From Ananas comosus (taxonomy: Eukaryota; Streptophyta; Magnoliopsida; Poales; Bromeliaceae), in the NCBI RefSeq assembly GCF_001540865.1, contig NW_017893345.1, forward strand, positions 44,955 to 108,954: 64,000 nucleotides of DNA, written 5' to 3'. The notes beneath the pieces are model-generated. The model was not told the origin of the DNA. It made no database searches and was given only the letters and a program-made list of their open reading frames with translations. Within the stretch, counting starts at the first letter, position 1. Every line of letters begins with the position of its first letter. The translations under genes and the position numbers were made by a program. This document shows, piece after piece, positions 1 to 10,391 of this stretch.

Positions 1-1132
1 ACAGGTAAAGGCAGAGCATCAGGTACCTGCTGGCAAGCTTCAGAGTCTGCCAGTGCCCGAGTGGAAATGGGAGCAGATCACGATGGACTTTGTCGTGGGG
101 TTGCCTAGAGCACAGGGTGGTTTCGATGCGATTTGGGTGATTGTGGACAGACTGACTAAGTCTACTCACTTCTTATTGGTACAGACCACCTAGTCCAGGG
201 AGAGACTCGCGCAGCCATATCTGGACGAGATTGTTAGGCTGCATGGTATGCCGATTTCGATCGTATCAGACAGGGACCCGAGATTTGTGTCGCACTTTTG
301 GAGGAGTCTTCAGACAGCCTTGGGTACACAGTTGCATTTCAGCACAGCGTTTCACCCACAGATAGATGGTCAGTCAGAGAGAACCATTCAGACTCTGGAG
401 GACATGCTGAGAGCATGCGTCCTGGACTTTGGAGGAAGGTGGCATCGACATTTGAGACTGGCTGAATTTGCGTACAACAACAGCTATCAAACGAGCATTC
501 AGATGGCTCCGTTTGAGGCGTTGTATGGACGCAGGTGTCGATCCCCTTTGCATTGGAGTGATGTGGGTGAAAGGAAAACTCTAGGGCCTGATATTTTGGT
601 AGAGGCTGAAGAAAAGATTAGAGCTGTACGGCGACATCTTTTGACAGCCAAGAGTCGACAGAGGAGCTGCGCCGATACCAGGAGACGAGACTTGGAGTTC
701 CAGGTAGGAGATCATGTGTTTCTGAAAGTCTCGTCGTCCCGAAGAATTCGCAGATTCAGAGTGCGTAGAAAGCTCAGTCCACGCGTTGTAGGCCCTTTTG
801 AGGTATTGGAGTGAGTTGGACCAGTTGCCTACAGGATTGCTCTACCCCCATTACTGGCCAGTATTCATGATGTTTTTCACGTCTCGGCATTGAGGAGGTA
901 CGTGTTTGGCCCCTCGCACGTGATCGACTTCACTCCGTTGGAGCTTAGCGAGGACTTGCGATATGAGGAAAGATCGGTACGAATTCTGGCTCGTGAAACG
1001 AAGGAATTGCGCAACCGGGTCATTCCTTATGTAAAAGTACAGTGGAGTCATCACGAGGAGCGGGAGGCTACCTGGGAGCCAGAGATAGTGATGCGGGAGT
1101 CCTATCTCTACTTGTTCGAGGCTCAGGTTTGA
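1..1132 (+). pseudogene. Ty3/gypsy pol, integrase and chromodomain-like end (element B1)
   Basis: This is the C-terminal part of a Ty3/gypsy polyprotein, entering from outside the window and read in one frame from base 2. The integrase core is visible: catalytic Asp codon at 86-88, second Asp at 269-271 (in SDRDPRF) and Glu at 377-379, with 35 residues between the last two as expected for D,D-35-E. Motifs FHPQIDGQSERT and AEFAYNNSYQTS follow, then the post-integrase region and a chromodomain-like tail ending in ATWEPE. Two in-frame stops, TAG 191-193 and TGA 812-814, break the frame without shifting it, so the copy is dead by point mutation. The Met at 248 is internal and not a real start. 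The 3' polypurine tract and LTR follow directly. Confidence 0.93.
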
Positions 1133-1170
1133 GGTATGTTTTAAGTTTCGAGGACGAAACTTTTTGTAGT

Positions 1171-1179
1171 GGAGGAGGA
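1171..1179 (+). promoter_or_regulatory. Polypurine tract of element B1
   Basis: A GGAGGAGGA run immediately precedes the TG that opens the 3' LTR at 1180. It lies 39 bases after the pol stop, just downstream of the 'cgaggacgaaac' motif usually found here in this group of Ty3/gypsy elements. It would prime plus-strand DNA synthesis. Confidence 0.75.
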
Positions 1180-1248
1180 TGTAGTACCCTTAGTTTGAGT
1201 TGGTGAGAGGTAGGGAGGTAATTTTGGTTAGTGGTTATCCACCCCACC

Positions 1249-1253
1249 TACTC
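1249..1253. repeat. Target-site duplication of A1 (left), TACTC
   Basis: TACTC precedes the A1 LTR start and is repeated exactly at 6459-6463 after its end. Five bases is the normal duplication for Ty3/gypsy integrases. Confidence 0.9.
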
Positions 1254-3651
1254 TGTAACACACTGGACCCTTGCAAATTGCGAGGTTCAAGTGTTTGATC
1301 AGTGTTTCGAGTTTTTCCAGATATTCTGAAGGGTCGTTGACAGTGTTCCGACCTATGGCTCGTATCTCGAGAATTGAAGCTTTTAAAGTAGCGCTAAGGT
1401 CACCAAAGTGGAGGATTTAGACTGCTCTCGGGTTGCATTTTGCTCGACTGTGTACCGGTACACCTTGATGGTTGTATCGGAACAGAATTTGTACCGGTAC
1501 GCCTTGATGGTTGTACCGATACAAATTGGATTTTCTACCAACCCGAGTCTCGGGTTCGCGCGTGCACTGGGTTTGTACCGCTACACTTTCCCGTGTACCA
1601 GTACACTTGGCAGTGAGGGCTGTTTTTTGTTGGAGGGTGCAATTACAATTGTTGCAACCTATTTATACCACCCCAGCCCCCTTAGAGAGCTCTTTTGAGC
1701 CCTACCCTGTGGAGATCAAGGTGAGAACTCTCCCTCTTGATTTCTTCTCCATTTTTGATGGATTTTAGCAAGTTTTGATCTCCACTTTCTCACTTTTCCC
1801 TGCTTCTTGTTGGATTCCACCATGGGAGAAGCTTGGATTTCAGGATTGGGGCTTGATAGAAGATCAATCTTCAACCCTAGTGGATTCTAAGCTGGGCTTG
1901 GAGCATCTTGTGAGGTTAGTACCATGATCTACCATTTGGATCACGTTTTAGAGGATTTTTGATGTTGTAACCTAAGGATTGGAGACTTAGGGTTTAAAAT
2001 GGGGAATTTTGATTTGAGGCTTTTTGATCTCAATTGATGGGCTTAGAACCTTTGTTTAGGTTGGTTTAGAAGGACTCTAACTCCCATTTGGAGATCGAGA
2101 GAGTTTTCTTCGCATTCAGTGAGTTTTCACCATTTTTTCTTGAGTTGCTTAATGTTTGAGTAATTGGTTGTTCGTAACGTTCGTATCTCTCTCTTTTCCT
2201 TACTTTTAGGGTGCTAAGAGAGTAGCGGGCACCTTCGTCGACCCAAACGAAGGACGGCCAAGAGTTTCGGTGGGTTTGACTTCATGAAATAGGGGAGAAA
2301 CGTCTCCTATGTATTTTATACTTGTCGTTTCATCGAAATACATGCATATTCATGCTAGATAGGATTTCTATGAATTTTAGAATACTTAAAATGCATGTGC
2401 TATATATCATGAAAATTCAACTCTATATAATAGAGCAATATGTGTAATATGCATGCATGTGAAAAATATTTTTTTTGGCAAGTTGGAAACATATCTCATA
2501 TGATGAAACTGACTCGAATTATGTACTCCTGAACATTACACTCATGCTCGGACTTAGTGAACAAAAGTGCCATAAAGGGGCACTCGACTTAGTAAACTGT
2601 GAAACTGCAATATAGAGACATAGTGATAGGCCATCTGGACATCGACTATATTTCATGTTTTAGACATGATGACATAGTGATAGGCCATTGAGACATTTGC
2701 TAGATTTCATATTTTAGACATGATGACTTGGGACTTGAAACGGACTTTTACGCTTGCTTGCCATTGTGCTCATTCGCACATGCTTGTGAGGGTCGCTCCC
2801 CACAAGCCGGCACTTCGGAGATAGTCATCACGACACATACTCGCCCGTGCGGGATTGGGCGCCGAAATGGGATGCCGTGGGGGAGGCTCATTCCTATAGT
2901 GGGGATGTTGACTACCACGGGGCCATTAGGCACGGCGCAGGCCGGACTACCCACGAGTAGGTCCTACATGATCGGAACTGTGGTGACATAATATGTCTAT
3001 TGGACATTGACTAGAATAGTAAACAATGACAACTTACTATTTACTCGTGGACATCATAGTAGTTGTACTTATGCATATTATGTTATGGTAGCATTCTGAT
3101 TTATGCAAATTCATACTAAGTAGAGATATCATGTTGTAATAAACCTTCATGTTTAATTGCTTATTGTTCATATCACTTATACATATACTTACTTGCTTAG
3201 TTTTGGACCTAGTGGTGCTTTACACTGAAGTCAGTAATTGTCCACTGGAAACTATTATTTAATAGTTCTCACGCCCTCTGTTTTATGATTTTATTTCAGA
3301 GCCTTCAGCACCGGTGGAGACATGGGATCGCGACAAAGGGGTCGCGTAGCTAGATAGCAAGGATTTACTTTTGCTCAGGTGGTTTTCTCTCTTCTTCTTT
3401 TTTTTTGTAGAAAGAAAAAGAGGTTTTGTATCCATGTATAGAGACCACCTATGTATTACTCTTAGCATTGGTGCTTTAGATTTGTTATTGTTTTTCCTCA
3501 TGGTTTACTGTTAGTGGATGTTAGATCTTTTACTCTTTTCCTATGATAGAATCTAGATGTTATATGCTCTGATATCGCTAGATCTCTTTGTATTATTGTC
3601 TTGTTTACCATTTTATTGTAGACGTCTTGTATGTTTGAGACGTATGGCGGA

Positions 3652-6406
3652 TGTAACGCACTGGACCTTTGCAAATTGCGAGGTTCGAGTGATTGGTCGT
3701 GTTCTGAGTTTTTCCAGATTTCCTGGAAGGTCGTTGACTGTGTTCCGACCTATGGCACGTGTCCCGAGGAATGCGGTACGAAGCCTTGCACCAAAACCCA
3801 AAAATTTGGATTTTGGTCAGCTCTCGGATTGGCTGTCTGGCGGGCTTGTACCGGTACAAGGTTGTGCTTGTACCGGTACAGAGCCGCGAACTCGCAAACC
3901 CGAGCCTCGGGTTTGCGTTTTCGCAGGTCTTGTACCGGTACAAGGGTGGTCTTGTACCGGTACAATGATTGATGGTTGTACCGGTACAGCCATCGGGCCT
4001 GTACCGGTACAGTGCCGCAGAACAGCGCAACCCGAGCCTCGGTTTGGATTTTCGTAGCTCTTGTACCGGTACAAGATCCCGTGTACCGGTACAAGGAGGC
4101 AGAATTTGCACTGTTTGCTCTGCAGGGGCTTATTTGCGATTGTGGGCTTCTTATATCAGCACCCACGCCCCTAGGGCTCTCCCCTGGGCTGAGAAGAGTG
4201 GAGAACCAGGTAAGGGAGCTCCCCACACCATCTCTTTGGATTTGATTCCCATTTTGCATAGTTTTTGATGGATTTTCCTCTCTTTTTCCCTTTTGGAGCT
4301 ATTTCCACCATTGTTGGAGCTTGGGACTTGGATTTGGAGTTTGATTGAGGGAAGATACTTGAAGTGTGAGGACTTTGAGCTGGTTTTGAGGCTTCTAAGA
4401 GGTAAGTGGCAAGATCCTTTCCTCTAATCTTGGTTTTTAAAGGTTTCATTGAGATGAAACCCTAGATTTGGGATTTTAGGGTTTATTTTGGGCATTTTCG
4501 TTTTAGGGCTTTTGAAGCTCAATTGGTTGGATTAGAACCTTCCTCTAGGTTAGATTGGAAGGGTTCTAGCTCTCTTTTGGAGCATAGGAAGAGATTTCTA
4601 CTATTGAGGTGAGTTTTGGCCCTTTTGCTTCTAGGTTAAAGATTGAGCTTATTGCTCTTCGTATCGATTGGATGACACCCTTTTTGATGCTTCTAGGGTG
4701 CTGGAAGACTTGTGGAAACCTCCGTTGGAGCAAACGAAAAGCTTCGTTGTCGTCGGTGGGTTTGACCTAGCCCATAATATGAGAAAATCTCATATTTGGT
4801 GATAAGTGCCTTGTTACTAATTAATTCATGCAGTTTCATATTAAATGTATTTATTATGAGTTTTAGAATGCTTAAAATGCATAAGTTATATATGATGAAG
4901 TTTTGGACCTCTATGTAGTAGAGAGTTGCTTGATTGATCTTTGGTTGCATTTAGCCTTCTATATGAGGTTTGATTTCATGGTTCTAGAGAGTAAATGAGC
5001 TATGATTCATGCGTTTAAACATAAGTTTAATTGGGGCATGAAAGATGACAATTGCTACAATTGTAGGCGTCGAACTTGATATCACGTGAATTGGAGAGCT
5101 AATGTCAACAAGCGGCATTGAGCTCAGGACTTGTGAGAACCTAGTGGATAGGGCCATTGAGGGATTTGGAAAACGTGTTGAACATCAAATTGCCTAAGTG
5201 TCATCAAGGGGCACTAGGCGTAGCAACTGTTGAAACTTCACATTGTGACTTAGACTAGATCTTCGGGATGCTAGTTATGATACCATGTTAGAGACATGAG
5301 GATGGGATATTTGAGACTTGGACTATGCTTGCTTGCCATTTGTGCTCATTCGCACATGCTTGTGAGGGTCGCTCCCTACAAGCCGGCACTCCGGAGTTAG
5401 CCTGCGCGACTTTTGATCGCTCGTGCGGTATTGAGAAGCCTACGGGGTCGAGTGGGACAGACACATTCCAAGAGTAGGAATGTCGGGCTACCACAGGCAC
5501 TTAGGCGGCACAAGCTGGACTACCTTGGGTAAGTCCCTAATTGGAAATGGAAATCGACACGGTGTCGAATATGAATAATCACTACTAGATAGGATTGGTA
5601 GTTGGATCACTGGGACACGTTTATGATACAGTATTGGTACATTTAGCATACTTGTCGGTTTCATTATTGCATCGTAGTATACTCGGTTGTTTGGACAGTT
5701 TTACCCTTATGCATTGACATATTGCATCGTGAAGTTTACTTGTTATTATGTTGAGACATATTAGTATGCATCGGATATATTACCCTATGATAGCCTGGAT
5801 GTACATTACCATGACTTCATGCTTATTTGAGACACAGTAGACTAGCATTTCAATTATGCTTTCTTTCAGCAGTTTATGTATATGCTCCTTATTGCTTGTA
5901 TTATTATCGTTACTTACCCTTATTTTTGGGGCCTAGTGGAGCAAGAGCTGAGGTCAGTAATTGCCCACTGGGAACTATAAATTATAGTTCTCACGCCCTC
6001 TTTTTCTCGATGTTTTTCAGAGCCTTCCACTCAGGGTGAGGCCAGGGATCGCGGAAAGGGTATCGCCTCGGGCTAGCGCGCTTACCGGGGGATCGTTCGC
6101 TAGGTGGTCTACCTCTCGTGTTTTCTTTTGTGAGAGGTTGAGAGTTGTACCCACATATGTATAGAGACCACCATTTTTGTACTACTTATGGTTATCTTAA
6201 TTTGACTAGCTTTATTTCTTTACCTTGGTGTAGATGATAGAACTTTACTTGCTCTGATATCATTAGTTGCTAGTTATTTCATTTCTTGTATTTGTTCTAT
6301 CTCTTGCTTTTATTTCCGCTTTTGTTGTAGACGCCTTATATGTGTAGACATATGGCGGGTCTGGGCACGCTACCGGGAGGGCCTCCGCCGGTCCCGGGGC
6401 GTGACA
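3652..6406 (+). mobile_element. Family A solo LTR (A2) nested in A1
   Basis: A 2755-bp LTR running from TGTAACGCACTGGACC to GGGGCGTGACA with no internal region. The target duplication is GCGGA at 3647-3651 and 6407-6411; removing A2 plus one copy rejoins the A1 terminal sequence exactly as in other family A LTRs. U3 has a dense cluster of perfect GTACCGGTAC palindromes (first at 3848-3857 and 3870-3879, last near 4095) and two CCCGAGCCTCGGG-type repeats (3899-3911, 4031-4042). The U5 hairpin is at 5970-5992. The better-kept palindromes suggest it is younger than A1, as the nesting requires. Confidence 0.94.
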
Positions 6407-6411
6407 GCGGA
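6407..6411. repeat. Target-site duplication of A2 (right), GCGGA
   Basis: GCGGA follows the A2 end and matches 3647-3651 before its start. The bases after it continue the interrupted end of A1. Confidence 0.9.
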
Positions 6412-7323
6412 TCTCGACACGTCCCGGGCGAGCTTCCACTGGGTCCCGGGGCGTGACATACTCCCCCTATATAGTATCCACCTGAGAGATTAATTATCTC
6501 ATATTTCTTTTTCTCTCTAATTTTAAGCGTAGCTTAGTGGAAGCCGTGGCTCGAGTTCGAAAAATTTTCGACGTCGATTCGGAGGGCCGTTTGAGTGTGC
6601 GTGCGTCGTGGTTGCGTCGTTGGAGGCCGGGCGAGCGCGTGATTTCCTCTCCTTTCGACTTCTCGCCGTAGTTGGACAAGCTTTTCGAGGTGGGTTAATG
6701 TTATGCTTACCGGATTCTATGGATTTCCTCCTAATTCTATATGTTGACAGCATATGTTTTTAGCTTCGTTTAGCATGTTGATTAGCTCGATTATTGGTTT
6801 TGCATGCTTTTGAACCTGAATTGGAGCTTAGAATATTAGCTAAAGTATACATGTTGCACTTGGATTTGACCTAGGAGGAAACTAACGATTCTACATCGTC
6901 ATTTGCTCAAACTATCAGATTTAGCTCTAGCAGCCGTAGTTTGTTTGTATTGCCGCAGTTTGTGGGCGGTGGATACCCAGAATAGTGTAGCATATATTTA
7001 CGCTCGTGTTGAGATGCCGAGTGTATTTTTATAGCAGTGTTTAAACTGTTCCGGATTGTCGGGTGCCGTTGAGGTTGACGGTGGACCCAGCTTGCTTTTT
7101 TGCATCAGATTGTGCCGAGGGCACGTGAGTTTGGTTGTTAGACCCTGTTTACTTGACTATAGCCTGTGAGAGCCTGATTAAGCTCGACAGAGACACGCTT
7201 GCATACTCGGTTAGTTAGCGCCCACGAGTGCCACTCCGGAGTCGGGCTTTGGCTTTTGCGCTGGTGTCGTTTTGTCCTGGTTGGACTTGCTCTCCACTGA
7301 CGACCTTGTTTGGTGGCTGTTAG

Positions 7324-8300
7324 TGTAACGTACCGAAGCCCGGTAGAGCGTAGTGGACTTTAGCGAAATGGACTAAAGCGTCCAAGAGAGATGGTTCGAC
7401 AAGTTCCAATTAACATTCCAACAATGTTGGAAGGGTTAAAAAGGAGTTCTAAAAGAGTTAAAAGAATTTTAGCATCGGCCGTCGCGAAATAGAGTCGAAA
7501 CGGTGCAAAAACTGCAGTCTGGGCAAAGTGTACCGGTACAACCATCGAGTTGTACCGGTACAACCAGCAGGCCGAGAGGGGGGGTAGCTCTCGGGTTTGC
7601 CTCTGCGTGATCGTGTAACCGGTGACAGAACAAAGTGTACCGGTACACTTTGGTCTGGCAGCAACAATGAGGTCTGCCACAAATAGAAAGAAGTTGAGGG
7701 TATTTTGGTAATTGTTACAACATGTAATATACCCCAATACCCCTTCCCACTCTCTTTTCACAGCCACTATCTCTCCCTCTCATTTCTCTCTTTCTCTCTC
7801 TAGGAAACTCCCCAAAGAGCAAGGAGAAGGAGGAGAAGGGCTTTTGGGGGGATTTGGAGCTTGTAGAAGATCTTGAAGCTCTCCAACAAGGTGGACTTGG
7901 GTGAGCTTGTGACCAAGCTGAGGTTTTGAGGAAAGTTGGGCCTAGGGTTTGGATTTGGGCCCTAGAACCTCGACGTGCGAAAACGAACTTCGATTGAAAT
8001 TGATCGATGGTGAGTTTGGAACGCTTCGAAAAGGACGAAACCGTTAAAATCGCATTAAGTGCGTTAGAGGAGACCTTGGAGAGCAAGTGGAAAAAGTTTT
8101 GCAAAATTGCAGAGTTTTTGAGCTCTCGGGGTCCAGACCCTCAGCGAGGGACCGGTCCCCGTACGCGTGGAAAAGAGCAGAAAAGCTGCTCTACGCACAG
8201 CTTGCTCTCGGGGTCCGGTCACTCTAGAGGGTCCGGTCCCCGTAGCCGAGACTGGCCCAGTTTGGAGCAGTGCACGTTCTTGAGTGCAATTACAATCCCG
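7324..8300 (+). mobile_element. LTR and leader fragment with palindromic U3
   Basis: A new LTR starts with TGTAACGTACCG directly after the broken family B LTR (flank GTTAG). U3 contains GTACCGGTAC palindromes at about 7530-7650, then a pyrimidine-rich CTCTCTCTAGG block typical of the transcription start region of these LTRs. From about 7990 the sequence looks like U3 of a different LTR, with GGACCGGTCC-type boxes at about 8115-8235, so this piece is probably a mosaic of two LTRs. No LTR end or primer site can be recognised, and the right boundary is approximate. Confidence 0.55.
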
Positions 8301-8328
8301 AACCCTAGAGGTGTCTTCTGTTAACTTC

Positions 8329-8640
8329 TTCAGGATACGGGATTGTAGAAGTTCTCACCAGGCACGGCGATGTGCATTGCATGATGAGAGGTGCATTCGT
8401 TGTGGGCGGCCGGGCTATGTGCGAGATGAGAGCCGCTGGGGGACGACCAAACCTTGGCGTTGGCGATGGCCTTCTCCTCTCCAAGACAGCCTGTGGGTGT
8501 GCCACCTACGGCGTGGTCTGGAGAGCGAGTGATCAGAATGTGGCAACCGGAGGGTTCGCAGCGAGCGGCAAGTGGCTATGGTACGTGACCCAGGTTAGGG
8601 AACCTACTGCTACCGACGATGTCATGGCAGGTGTGGTTTA
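8329..8640 (+). pseudogene. Decayed Ty3/gypsy gag remnant
   Basis: A short degenerate stretch carries the end of a gag gene. A zinc-knuckle-like motif (RCIRCGRPGYVRDES) is readable near 8387-8435, with the expected His replaced by Tyr and the last Cys lost. After a frameshift, the segment up to 8640 reads like the gag-protease linker of these elements (YVTQVREP, then DDVMAGVV before a stop). No protease DTG, RT or integrase follows. This may be the only coding relic of a non-autonomous element whose 3' end is at about 10391. Confidence 0.6.
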
Positions 8641-10345
8641 GTTGAAGCAGTCATACACTTTTGCATGATGTAAGGTTGGTGCATAGCATGCATTTGTCAT
8701 GGTTAGTTGCTACTATATATACATTGTATAGTAGGGACCAAGTAGATGGGTGAGTGAGGATACCCGGGTATGCTTGCATATGGAAGTGTAGTACCCGTTG
8801 GAGCAGGTAGAGAGCAAGTTGGCACTAGCGAGTCACTAGTGAGAGTCTAATGCTAAGACTCATGATAGATATGGAATTGGCGGATCGACTCTCAAAGCAA
8901 TGTGAGTGGTTGATTGCGAGAGTTAAGCCATGACATGTGAGGACCTCTTGAGAGTCCCGAAATTTCGGATGTTGTCCCGGTAGATCGAACACTGAAAATG
9001 GAATCACTGTTGAGAAAAGCGATTAGTTAGTGGCCAAATACGGGCACGTGGGCCTAATAGTACCTCAATGTGAGGTGGGCGAGTCATGCTTGTATGGCCG
9101 GCGTGCATAGGCAAAGTTGCCTAATGCTTGACTTAGCGTGGGATGCTATAGAGGTGTATAGAGTGCTCGAGTGTAGGTACTCGTGGAGTGTGGATTGGAT
9201 CAGCCGGGAGAGTGTGTTGGTGGTAGCACTTGAGCATCGCTAGGTGTGAAGCATGCCAAGGATTACTCGTGGGGCTGATGGCTCGCACTAGGTGCTTAGG
9301 AGAGCCGATAGTAATATGTGTTGCTCGGGTGAGCGTGTCGTGTGAGACGACGGTTGCGGGTATTGTTTGAGGACGATCTGTGCCTGGACCACTTGTGGAC
9401 TGTGGAGGCTGGGCCCTTTGGACAGGCGCAGTCAGCTGTGGGTGACAATGGCCCGATGCCTACGGGTAGGGCAGAGTTTTGATCAGGGCGCTAGTCCGAG
9501 TTGAGACCCGGGAGCGTGGAATGCCACGTGTGGGATCGATGCACCCGAGGACTTGACGTGGTTTGGTCTTGGTTGCTCCTGGTTGGAGTGTGTACGAATT
9601 CTCAAGTGAGAATTTCACCTAGTAGTGATGATTGGCTTTGCGCTTGCGAGCGAGAGATGCTGTGCGTAGTTGAGACAGATTTAGGCGGTAGGCCTACGTA
9701 GAATGGTGGCCTGTGGCTCACCTGTGGAAACCGAGGAAAGCGGTTTGGATGATGACTCTGTCAGTGAAGCTGGTTTGGATACACGAACAGAGGGTTCGTG
9801 TGAGTTCGTTGCAAGAACGGATTAGTGCTGGCCGTGGCTTATGATGTCAAGATAAAGCGGTCTCTAGGAGACACTTGCATAATTGATAGATACGAGAGAT
9901 TGAGAATAATGCTTTCTTGAGAATTAAAATTGGAGTTGTGCCGGAGCGAGCCATCTCGTAGTAGAGCAAGGATTCGATTGTGATGGTAGCACTCGCGATG
10001 GGTCGATGCACCAATGATATTGCTTCTAAGCAATGCCGGTGATCGAATCGGAGTGTGTTCCCTGATAGGGTGAGAAGTGCAAAGAGGAGTTCTTTGCAAC
10101 CTGGTTGGCGAGTGGTGTTGGAGCGTGTAGAGTCATCAAGTATTGACTTACACTGCCACCGAGACTTGCGGAGCAATAATGCACTTTTGGTGTTGCACAG
10201 GGCAAATGTGAGTGAATCTGGTCTCACATCCTCCGTAGTGGGCCTTTAGATAGTTCCGATGAGTGAAAGGCCACTCCGAAGTGCGAAAGTGCATTGGAAT
10301 CCTCAATTGCTCAATAAGTTGAGTTAAGATATGAGTTTGGTTTGA
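8641..10345 (+). mobile_element. Non-coding interior of a non-autonomous LTR element
   Basis: About 1.7 kb between the gag relic and the polypurine tract shows no protein-like reading in any frame; the short open frames here have no recognisable motifs. The sequence is fairly G-rich on the plus strand and free of simple repeats. Its position, ending in the 'gagtttcgaggacaaaac' motif that normally follows pol, suggests replacement or loss of pol, as in large retrotransposon derivatives. The alternative is a pol gene decayed beyond recognition. Confidence 0.5.
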
Positions 10346-10379
10346 AGTGATTTGAGTTTCGAGGACAAAACTCTTTTTA

Positions 10380-10391
10380 AGAATGGAAGAG
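10380..10391 (+). promoter_or_regulatory. Polypurine tract before LTR C1
   Basis: The purine-rich AGAATGGAAGAG directly abuts the TG of the LTR at 10392. The 'cgaggacaaaact' motif lies just upstream, the same order as at 1150-1180. Confidence 0.65.

Larger units (their letters stand above)
1254..6458 (+). mobile_element. Family A solo LTR (A1), split by A2
   Basis: A complete LTR of about 2.45 kb: 1254-3651 plus 6412-6458. It starts TGTAACACACTGGACC and ends GGGGCGTGACA. It is flanked by the perfect 5-bp target duplication TACTC (1249-1253 and 6459-6463), with no internal region, so it is a solo LTR left by recombination between two LTRs. U3 holds degraded GTACCGGTAC palindromes (about 1453-1610) and a CCCGAG-CTCGGG inverted repeat at 1542-1554; a TATA-like TTTATAC lies near 1661. 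The U5 part has the conserved hairpin at 3246-3270. It is inserted in the 3' LTR of B1. Confidence 0.92.
1180..7323 (+). mobile_element. 3' LTR of element B1 (family B), interrupted and truncated
   Basis: The LTR opens with TG at 1180 and runs to 1253. It resumes at 6464 after a nested insertion and continues to 7323. A TATA box (TATATA, 6468-6473) sits just after the insertion point, so the nested elements landed only a few bases upstream of the promoter. From about 6520 to 7320 it aligns by eye with the family B solo LTR at 59560-60360 (shared GGCCGGGCGAG, GTGGGTTAAT and GAGCTCGACAGAGA blocks). At 7324 it stops where another LTR begins with TG. The last ~630 bases expected from the other copy, including the U5 hairpin and the GGGGCGTGACA end, are not found here. 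Confidence 0.85.

Noticed and set aside
1511..1768. Plus-strand open frames in LTR A1
   Set aside because: They overlap U3 and the promoter of a solo LTR, overlap each other, and have no similarity to known proteins.
3557..4259. Several overlapping long open frames on both strands with repetitive Tyr/Arg/Val/Pro/Gln content
   Set aside because: They are translations of GTACCGGTAC palindromes in LTR U3, open in many frames at once, and have no family motif.
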